This document shows positions 37,207-49,200 of a stretch of 64,000 nucleotides of DNA, one piece after another; position 1 is the stretch's first letter, and each line of letters opens with the position of its first letter. The DNA is from Petrosia ficiformis (taxonomy: Eukaryota; Porifera; Demospongiae; Haplosclerida; Petrosiidae). Below the pieces are notes generated by a model, which was given only the letters and a program-made list of their open reading frames with translations, was not told the DNA's origin and made no database searches. The DNA lies in contig OX345646.1 in NCBI GenBank assembly GCA_947044365.1, forward strand, positions 5,007,327-5,071,326, in the 5' to 3' direction. Both the position numbers and the translations under genes were made by a program.

Positions 37207-40200
37207 TACAGAGGGACAGAGAGAGACAGATAGAGAGAGACAGAAACAGAGAGAGAGAGATGAAGTAATGATGTACAATCATTCTTTTATTAATATTAGT
37301 TAATTAACAATAACAATAAAAACTATTATTGTTGTACTAAATAAAATACAATGTATTGTTTTTTTATACTAATTATAATAACATAATAAAATCATTGTTC
37401 TGTCCCCTCTGGTTGGCACTGGTCGGGAATAAACACCACTCACCATAAATTAACCACCACTCAGATGAATTATATAACCACCTCTCAGATAATACATACA
37501 TGTACATGTAGATGTACAATGTATATACATGTATAGGCTACTGATCCCAGTACATGTATCTGGATAAACAGCACTAAATGCAAGTTATAATCCAACCACC
37601 ACTCTAAATATCCTGGGCACAACACTGTATGATAAGATTAATAAGGCCATCGTCATACCTGGTTTTGGTTTCACACGTCTGATAGATGGAGGGTATCCAT
37701 TAGGTTCATTCAATACTTCCTGACTTCCACCAAAACTATCACTTCCTTTATTACTACTGACTCGTAATGTAAGTACTACTTCATGTCCACTGGCCTTTAG
37801 ACATTTCACTACATTCCTCACATCCCAGCTTACCTACAATGTACAAGTACAGTATATGTTAATAAAATGTCACCATACAGTAACAGTAATTATCTTAGTT
37901 CTACTGTCAGTATAGTATAGTAATTACTGTCTCACTACTGTGGTGTTCAATTGACAAGTACACAAATTACTGTCAAAACTACTGTTGAACTACTGTAGTA
38001 TGGAAATGAAACTACTGAGTAATTACTGTACTGTATGGTTGATAATTATGAAACAAGAAAAATCATTGCTCCTCAAAATGTGATTCAGGAATCAGTAATT
38101 GATCAATAAATTAATAATTTACGTTCATATATATGTGTGTGATTAAATTAATAAAACAAAATTACTTATTAAATGAATCAGTACAAGATTACTGCTGACT
38201 GATCAGAGTATATAATAGAAAGAGAGGGAGAGTATCGCACTTATAGCACAACCCTGCGAAAAGTACCTCAGTTGAGAAGATGGCAAAAAGTACGTGCTAG
38301 ACCACAAGGCGGTGCACAAAGCCCAAGCATGTTTAATAATCTACGCTTACATGCTGAAGCTCAAGAGAGATATTCTATACGAAGACAGTGATTTTGAGAT
38401 CGACAGTGACGATGAAGCTGACTTGGAGAAGTCCGAGCTACCTTACCTTACAAAGCTATTCCTCAATCGCTAGATTCCTTCGTAACTTTCTGGAGAGATG
38501 CCACAAATCCTGAAGCTTTAAGAACCTTCGACAGTGGAATATCACCTTCCCTAATTATAGAACCAGCAACATGACTTGATAAATGAGGCGAACGCTGCAC
38601 AGATGGGATCCGTGATGGTGTGGTTGCTGCATCATCCATCTTTGTTTACAATGTGGTCACATAACGCCTCAACGCCTACTTCACACGTGATGATTAAGCC
38701 GTGAATATTATTATAAAGGTCATGTACTTTTCGCAGGGTTGTGCTTGCGATACTCTCCCTCTCTTTCTATTATATACTCTTGATCATATTTGACTCACAA
38801 ATCAGTAGCTAATTAAATATGATCAATCAATTAATACAGATTAATTGCTAATTCATAAATTTAATTATTGATCATGTGACTCACAAATCAGTAGCTAATT
38901 AAATATGATCAATCAATTAATACAGATTAATTGCTAATTCATAAATTTAATTATTGATCATGTGACTCACAAATCAGTAGCTAATTAAATATGATCAATC
39001 AATTAATACAGATTAATTGCTAATTCACGAAATTAATTATTGATCATGTGACTCACAAATCAGTAGCTAATTAAATATGATCAATCAATTAATACAGATT
39101 AATTGCTAATTCATGAAATTAATTATTGATCATGTGATTTACGAATCAGTTGCTGATGAATGTCATTAATGAATCATTAGAAATTGATACCACTCAAACA
39201 ATATACTCACAACATTCTGGTCATTAATCTGAATTAATTCCACGCCTTCAGTTAATGAGCTACATCGATCAGCTGGTGACTATGAAAAGAAGTAAATAAT
39301 AAGGGATTGAACCCAGGACAAACATGTACACGTACAAAATGTACACCATGTAACTGTTTATGGAACGTGTACGTGTATATAATTATATATATATGTACAT
39401 GCCTTCATTCTCTCGTAATTCGAATTTTTACGCTGAACTACAATAATAGCCTTGGTACTGATTTTTCATTGCAAAATGAATCGTTTTAGATTGAGCAAAA
39501 AATGTTTCTAGAGTTAGATAATGATGTCCTTATTATGTTTACAAAGTGGTTTTGATCAATAATATTGTCTGTTAGAACTGTGAGCATTTTAGTATTCTCT
39601 CGAAATTAGAATTTTACCCTGAACTATAGCCTTGGTACTGATTTTTCATTGCAAAATGAATCGTTTTAGATTGAGCAAAAAATGTTTCTAGAGTTAGATA
39701 ATGATGTCCTTATTATGTTTACAAAGTGGTTTTGATCAATAATATTGTCTGTTAGAACTGTGAGCATTTTAGTATTCTCTCGAAATTAGAATTTTACCCT
39801 GAACTATAGCCTTGGTACTGATTTTTTCATTGCAAAATCAATCGTTTTACATTGAGCAAAAAATGTTTCTAGAGTTAGATAATGATGTCCTTATTAAGTT
39901 TCCAAAGTGGTTTTGATCAATAATATTATCTGTTAGAACTGTGAGCATTTTAGTATTCTCTCGAAATTAGAATTTTACCCTGAACTATAGCCTTGGTACT
40001 GATTTTTTCATTGCAAAATCAATCGTTTTACATTGAGCAAAAAATGTTTCTAGAGTTAGATAATGATGTCCTTATTAAGTTTCCAAAGTGGTTTTGATCA
40101 ATAATATTATCTGTTAGAACTGTGAGCATTTTAGTATTCTCTCGAAATTAGAATTTTACCCTGAACTATAGCCTTGGTACTGATTTTTTCATTGCAAAAT

Positions 40201-43200
40201 CAATCATTTCAGATTGAGCAAAAAATGTTTCTAGAGTTAGATAATGATGTCCTTGTTAAGTTTCCAAAGTGGTTTTGATCAATAATATTATCTGTTAGAA
40301 CTGTGAGCATTTTAGTATTCTCTTGAAATTAGAATTTTACCCTGAACTATAGCCTTGGTACTGATTTTTTCATTGCAAAATCAATCGTTTTACATTGAGC
40401 AAAAAATGTTTCTAGAGTTAGATAATGATGTCCTTATTAAGTTTCCAAAGTGGTTTTGATCAATAATATTATCTGTTAGAACTGTGAGCATTTTAGTATT
40501 CTCTCGAAATTAGAATTTTACCATGAACTATAGCCTTGGTACTGATTTTTTCATTGCAAAATCAATCGTTTCAGATTGAGCCAAAAATGTTTCTAGAGTT
40601 AGATAATGATGTCCTTATTAAGTTTCCAAAGTGGTTTTGATCAATAATATTATCTGTTAGAACTGTGAGCATTTTAGTATTCTCTCGAAATTAGAATTTT
40701 ACCCTGAACTATATATAGCCTTGGTACTGATTTTTTCATTGCAAAATCAATCGTTTCAGATTGAGCAAAAAATGTTTCTAGAGTTAGATAATGATGTCCT
40801 TATTATGTTTACAAAGTGGTTTTGATCAATAATATTATCTGTTAGAACTGTGAGCATTTTAGTATTCTCTCGAAATTAGAATTTTACCATGAACTATAGC
40901 CTTGGTACTGATTTTTTCATTGCAAAATCAATCGTTTCAGATTGAGCCAAAAATGTTTCTAGAGTTAGATAATGATGTCCTTATTAAGTTTCCAAAGTGG
41001 TTTTGATCAATAATATTATCTGTTAGAACTGTGAGCATTTTAGTATTCTCTCGAAATTAGAATTTTACCCTGAACTATATATAGCCTTGGTACTGATTTT
41101 TTCATTGCAAAATCAATCGTTTCAGATTGAGCAAAAAATGTTTCTAGAGTTAGATAATGATGTCCTTATTATGTTTACAAAGTGGTTTTGATCAATAATA
41201 TTGTCTGTTAGAACTGTGAGCATTTTAGTATTCTCTCGAAATTAGAATTTTACCCTGAACTATAGCCTTGGTACTGATTTTTCATTGCAAAATGAATCGT
41301 TTTAGATTGAGCAAAAAATGTTTCTAGAGTTAGATAATGATGTCCTTATTATGTTTACAAAGTGGTTTTGATCAATAATATTGTCTGTTAGAACTGTGAG
41401 CATTTTAGTATTCTCTCGAAATTAGAATTTTACCCTGAACTATAGCCTTGGTACTGATTTTTTCATTGCAAAATCAATCGTTTTACATTGAGCAAAAAAT
41501 GTTTCTAGAGTTAGATAATGATGTCCTTATTAAGTTTCCAAAGTGGTTTTGATCAATAATATTATCTGTTAGAACTGTGAGCATTTTAGTATTCTCTCGA
41601 AATTAGAATTTTACCCTGAACTATAGCCTTGGTACTGATTTTTTCATTGCAAAATCAATCGTTTTACATTGAGCAAAAAATGTTTCTAGAGTTAGATAAT
41701 GATGTCCTTATTAAGTTTCCAAAGTGGTTTTGATCAATAATATTATCTGTTAGAACTGTGAGCATTTTAGTATTCTCTCGAAATTAGAATTTTACCCTGA
41801 ACTATAGCCTTGGTACTGATTTTTTCATTGCAAAATCAATCATTTCAGATTGAGCAAAAAATGTTTCTAGAGTTAGATAATGATGTCCTTGTTAAGTTTC
41901 CAAAGTGGTTTTGATCAATAATATTATCTGTTAGAACTGTGAGCATTTTAGTATTCTCTTGAAATTAGAATTTTACCCTGAACTATAGCCTTGGTACTGA
42001 TTTTTTCATTGCAAAATCAATCGTTTTACATTGAGCAAAAAATGTTTCTAGAGTTAGATAATGATGTCCTTATTAAGTTTCCAAAGTGGTTTTGATCAAT
42101 AATATTATCTGTTAGAACTGTGAGCATTTTAGTATTCTCTCGAAATTAGAATTTTACCATGAACTATAGCCTTGGTACTGATTTTTTCATTGCAAAATCA
42201 ATCGTTTCAGATTGAGCCAAAAATGTTTCTAGAGTTAGATAATGATGTCCTTATTATGTTTACAAAGTGGTTTTGATCAATAATATTGTCTGTTAGAACT
42301 GTGAGCATTTTAGTATTCTCTCGAAATTAGAATTTTACCCTGAACTATAGCCTTGGTACTGATTTTTTCATTGCAAAATCAATCGTTTTAGATTGAGCAA
42401 AAAATGTTTCTAGAGTTAGATAATGATGTCCTTATTAAGTTTCCAAAGTGGTTTTGATCAATAATATTATCTGTTAGAACTGTGAGCATTTTAGTATTCT
42501 CTCGAAATTAGAATTTTACCCTGAACTATAGCCTTGGTAATGATTTTGCGGGCTCGAACTCTACACGAAGAAAGCTGCCTGTAGCTAAGTAGTTTACATA
42601 GAAACTGGAACTAGTAGCTAGCTATTCTGCCTGAAATATATTCCTAAAGTTCTACAAGGTCCTTTGAAAGGTCAGGAGAGTAGATAATCAAAATAATAAC
42701 TATCAGCCATGATTACTGAATGCTGGACACCACAAAGCAGTCATAGGGATGCTTTTGTCTTCACTTAAATTTGTAAAGCAATCATAGGGATGTTTTTTTT
42801 CTCTATATACACTTGTTTATTACAGCATTTCAACACACATATGTCAATGTCTAATTGTATACACACATGTAGGTCTATGTTGCAGGTGAATTTGACAGAC
42901 AGACAGACAGTGGTATTATTATCATTATTATTAATTACACATACCCCATTCTGAACTTGACTAATTACTAAAGCACCTCTCCTTGTCCTCTGGATACTGA
43001 AACCCTAATACAATGTACATGTACATTAATGTGTACATGTATATTTGTATTATTAACATGTACATGTACATTATGCATTATTAACATGTACATATACATT
43101 AATGTGTACATGTACATTATGCATCATTAACATGTACATGTACATTAATGTGTACATGTATATTTGTATTATTAACATGTACATGTATATTTGTATTATT

Positions 43201-46200
43201 AACATGTACATGTACATTATGCATCATTAACATGTACATGTACATTAATGTGTACATGTATATTTGTATTATTAACATGTACATGTATATTTGTATTATT
43301 AACATGTACATGTACATTATGTATTATTAACATGTACAAGTAAATTAATGTGTACATGTATATTTGTATTATTAAGATGTACATATATATTATTTTGTAT
43401 TATTAACATGTACATGTACATTATTAACATGTACATGTACATGAATATTCATGTGTCTAGCATGCTAGCAAAAGGCGCAAACAAACACAAACAAAACAGA
43501 CAAAAAAGCAGCCACAATGGCTTCATTAAACATTAGAGCAGCTACTATGGCTTAGAAAAATAATCAGCCACAATGGCTTAGAAAAATAATTACCAGCCAC
43601 CATGGCTTAGAAAATAAGCAGCCACAATGGCTTAGAAAATAAGCAGCCACAATGACTAGAAAATAAGCAGCCACAATGACTTAGAAAATAGGCAGCCACA
43701 ATGGCTTAGAAAATAGGCAGCCACCATGGCACAATGACTTAGAAAATGAACAGCCACAATGGCTTAGAAAATGAACAGCGACAATGGCTTAGAAAATGAA
43801 CAGCCACAATGATTATGCATGTACATGTACATTATGCATGTACATCTACATTACGTATAGAACATGTACATTATGCATTATTAACATGTACTGTATATGC
43901 ACAATTGCACATCTACACTATGTCATTATGTGGTTCTAAGACAAACGAAAAACTTACCAAGCCCTTTTCTTCATCAGGAATTAGTGTCACAGTTACCATG
44001 GTAACAGGATCAGCTTTACTAAGCAGCTCAGGTGACATCAAACCACTAGTTAATTTCAGAATAGTTGCACACTAAAGAATATATAAAATGAGAGAAAATG
44101 GTAGAGACACATGTATGTACATGTATGCATGTACATGTACGTATGTATGTATGTATGTATGTATGTATGTATGTATGTACATGAATGTACGTATGTATGT
44201 ATGTACGTATGTATGGTAACTGTGACACTAATTCCTGATGAAGAAAAGGGCTTGGTAAGTATGTACATGAATGTATGTATGTATGTATGTACGTATGTAT
44301 GTATGTATGTATGTATGTATGTATGTACGTATGTATGTATATATGTACATGAATGTATGTATGTATGTATACGTATATGTATGTATGCATGTATGTATGA
44401 ATGTATATAATATACATGTACGTGTACATGTACATGTATGTATGTATGTATGTACATGTACATGTATATATATACATGTACAGTACATGTATTATGTATA
44501 TATACATGTACATGTACATGTAAATTATGATACTCACAGCTGAAGACATTTTTTCAATATCTAAATCATCACTATTCTATATAAATTATAAAACGTTATT
44601 CACTCACAAACTCTTCAATAACTCATTATAATACTCACTGTTACAGATGATAGTTGGAAGGTACAGTTTAAAATACTCTTCCGAAACATCTGATAGTTTT
44701 CTATTAATTCAGTAGGATATCTGGAAAGAAATATATGTATATGTTAATAAAATGTCACCATACAGTAATAGTAATTATTTTAGTTCTACTGTCAGTATAG
44801 TATAGTAATTACTGTCTCACTACTGTGGTGTTCCATTGACAAGTACATGTACATGTACACGAAATTACTCAGTAGTTTCATTTCCACACTACAGTAGTTC
44901 AACAGTAGTTTTGACAGTAATTGATGCACTATATAAATATAACTAAAACAAGACATTGAACTAAATTATAATCTGAGGTGTGGAAATAGTGAGTCAACTA
45001 CTGGACATGTTGGCCTATGTTCACCACTCTTGTCCTGCTTCCCATATACTTTGTATACAGTTTAGTTTCAATTTACCTGACATTCACTTAATTTATCGGA
45101 CAATGTCCTGTATGACTGGCTGTTTCCATACAACTGATTAAAGCTACATCTATATAATTATAGGTCTCACTACAACATTAATGACCTCAGATTAGAAGCA
45201 ATGACTTTATGAGGTCATAGTGAACTAACTTAATGCAGTATGCATTGAACTTTCATAGAAAGAAAAAAAATGAATGATCTTTAATGACCTTTGGTGTATT
45301 TGTTATAGTAAGGGAGTAGTTAGGAGAGCGAGTATTACCTGTCAAGCCAACCTATTAAGTATTTCGCTGCTTGTAAAACGGTAGCTGTCATCTCCATACA
45401 TTCTAATATACATGATGAATAATCTTCCTGTGGATATAATAAACAATAACAATAACGATAAACAATAACAATAACAATAAACAATAAATAATAACAATAA
45501 ATAATAACAATTAACAATAAACAATAACAATAAACAATAACAATAAATGATAACAATAAATAATAACAATTAACAACAAACAATAACAATAAACAATAAA
45601 CAATAACAATAAATAATAAATAATAACAATTAACAATAAATAATAACAATTAACAATAAATAATAACAATAAACAATAACAATAAATAATAAACATAACA
45701 GAACAACAAAACACGTTTTTATTTAATTGATAAAGATGTGATACAGGTTACAAACTTTACAATCATTACATGCATCACCATGGCAACTACATACATTTTT
45801 GTCATGTCACAAACCTCATTTCCTTTTCTCGTAACTGAGCTAATTGCTTTCACAAGTTGAGAAGTTTTTTTAGATAAATTACTAGAAAGAGAAATGGTTG
45901 TCTGTCTACTCCTTGAATTATCCTAGAGAAAGAATTTAGTATGTATAGTTAATGTCATAAGGTTAATACATGATTATACTATAACTCAATAACTTATATG
46001 TACTATAGTGTATAGTTTAATATCATAAGGTTAATACATGATTATACTGTAACTCAATAACCTATATGTACTATAGTGTATAGTTTAATATCATAAGGTT
46101 AATACATGATTATACTGTAACTCAATAACTTATATGTACTATAGTGTATAGTTTAATATCATAAGGTTAATACATGATTATACTGTAACTCAATAACTTA

Positions 46201-49200
46201 TATGTACTATAGTGTATAGTTTAATATCATAAGGTTAATACATGATTATACTGTAACTCAATAACTTATATGTACTATAGTGTATAGTTTAATATCATAA
46301 GGTTAATACATGATTATCTCAATAATGAAGCAGTGGATTGAAATTTGACATATACAAAAAAGAGAAAATAATAGTGGACAAAAAAAATTTGATAATTCCT
46401 AACTACAGTTATCGACATTTAGAATAGAGAGAGAGAGGGAGAGAGAGAGAGAGGGAGTTTTCATTAATAGAGTAAAGAGAAAATACTTACTACAGATGCT
46501 AATAGTTCAACTGCTTCTAACAAGAGCTCTTGATGACCAACTTGATTAACCTGAATATATAGTACAATGGAACAATAGATGAATGGTGATGATATACAGC
46601 CAGTGTACTTGTCAATAGATAGTACAATGGAACAATGGAACAATGGATGAATGGCGATAAGTACAGCCAGTGTACTTGTCTATAGACAGTACAATTGAAT
46701 AATGGAAAAACCACATACATGTACATACATACATGTTACATGAATATGTAAATTGCGAATGCATTTGTAATGACTTGTGAGTTTTCAGAATTGGACTATT
46801 TTATTGAATCAATCATGGTACTTTTATAGTTACAAATTAGAGACAGATATATGACATTTACAAAACCATAAACAATTATTATGTATACGTATTGTTCTAG
46901 AAATCAGGGTTGTATCAGAATCAGGGTTGCTACATCACTCTCCCTCCTTTCTTAGAGAGTATAGGTTAGTGGGTAATAAATTCCCCATATCGGACAGGTG
47001 GGTGTCGACTTCGAGTAGATCTTCGAGGTGTTGGTACAGTTGGTTGATCTGGTGTATACACTGGATAGTAGTACAAGTATTCATCGTCTTCATCAATCAT
47101 AGGTCTATTTGTTTGAGGTTCATTCACAACTTGGTTATTATTAGTAGGTTTCCCTCCAGTTTGATGGTCATCAGGTTGGTGGGTTTCACAGTATGGTTTT
47201 AAACGATCATAGTGTACAACAAAACGTTTCCTTAAATTCTTTTTGCATTGTATCCGATAAGTAACATCATTGATAACTTTCACAATGGTAAATGGTCCTT
47301 GCCAGGGTCGATGAAGTTTATGAGACTGACCACGAGGTACTGCTGGAGAGTGCAACCACACAAGATCTCCAAGTTTCAGAGGGGTCCCCCTAACTGAGCG
47401 ATCATACAGTGTCTTTTGCCGTTCTTGTTTTAGTTTCATGTGTTTCCTGACCATTTCATAACAGTTTTGAAACCTTTCTCTCAATTTAATGGCATGATGG
47501 CCAGTGGGCACTTCTTTCTCCTTGTATGGCAGATGAAACATCACATCAACTGGTAATCGGGCTTCTCGTCCAAACACGAGATGGAATGGAGTGCTGTTAG
47601 TTGTTTCTTGGATGCTCGTTCGGTAGGCACACATTAACTGTGGAAGTTGTAGGTCCCAATTATCTTGATCCTCTGTGGCTGTTATACTCAACATGTTGAG
47701 TAGAGTTCTGTTAAACCTCTCTACAAGCCCATCCGACTGTGGGTGGTATGGGGTCGTACGAGTTTTCTCAATATTCAGCAATCTACAGATATCCTTGAAC
47801 AGCATTGATTCGAAGTTGCGACCTTGATCTGTATGTATCTGATCAGGGCACCCAAATTGACAAATGAAGTTGTCAACGAATTTACGAGATACTGTAGTAG
47901 CTTCCATGTCAGGGATAGGTATAGCTTCCATCCACTTCGTGAAGTAGTCACCAATTACGAGGATATATTTGTTTCCTCTTTCTGTTTTTGGGAGTGGTCC
48001 AAGAATGTCCATCGCCACTCTTTGAAATGGTCTCCCAGGTAATATGGTTTGCATCGGTGCGCGTCTAGACTGACTCGGGGATTTTCTTGATTGACAGCTT
48101 TCACAGGTTCTGCACCAGTCTTCAGTGTCTCTTTTCCATCCAGGCCAATAGAATCTACACTGGACTTTCTCAGCTGTTTTTCGAATCCCCAGATGCCCCC
48201 CAATTGGTGAACTGTGTAGCTGTTCCAATACATTGTTCACTAAGGTTCTTGGAAGGATGCACTGTAACTGTCTGTTAGCACCCCCTGATGGAATGTCTTC
48301 CCAAATGCGACATAGTATGTTATCTTTTACCACTAGTTGTTGTCGCTGTAACCACAATCTTTGTACTATATGACTGTGCTGGTGAGGAAAACGAGTAGGA
48401 AAGGTTGAGGTTTGTACCCATTCAGTGAGTTGCATTATGTCGGCATCCTCCTTCTGATGCTTTAGTATCTCTGTAGTGGTAGGACAGAAAGAAATTATGG
48501 CATTTATTTCTTTCCTTTCTATAGTAGAGTCTTGTAGGATGGTTTCACCACATTGTTTGCACTGAACTCGGGAGAGTGCATCTGCATTTCCATGGAGACA
48601 TCCTGGTCTATGTTGTACTTCAAACTGGAATTCTGACAATCTTTCTAACCACCTTGCAACTTGTCCCTCTGGATTTTTAAAGTTCCTCAACCATCGTAGA
48701 GAATTGTGGTCAGTTCTAGCTAAGAATGGTATTCCATAGAGGTACGAGCGGAAAATATGTGTAGCCCAGACGAGAGCTAGCATCTCCCTTCGAGTGGCAC
48801 AGTATTGTCTTTCGGCTTTAGTTAGTACCCGACTTGTATAGGCAATCACTCTCTCAGATTCTCCTATCCTTTGTGACAAGACAGCTCCGAGCCCTTCTCT
48901 GCTGGCATCAGTATCCAGGATGAATGGTTGGTCAAACTGTGGGAACGCTAGAATTGGGGGAGAGGAAAGTCGTAATTTGAGAGTTGCAAAAGCATTCTGA
49001 CATTCTAATGACCAGTTCCAGTCGTTAGTTTTTCCAGTTAGTTTGTACAATGGGGCTGCAATAGTTGCAAAATTAGAAATAAACTTACGATAATATGAAG
49101 AGATTCCCAGAAATTTTCTTAGATCCTCCAGATTTGCTGGGATTGGCCATGATTTGATTACATCAATTTTGTCAGGATCTGTCTGAACTCCAGTGTTGGA

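Noticed and set aside
36248..37303. 344-codon Ser/Leu and 164-codon Arg/Glu frames
   Set aside because: They come from (GA)n/(CT)n tracts. Only CNK exons 12 and 13 inside them are coding.
46966..47202. Plus-strand frames opposite pol (46927, 47824, 48087, 50780, 50835)
   Set aside because: Shadows of the gag-pol coding strand with no domains.
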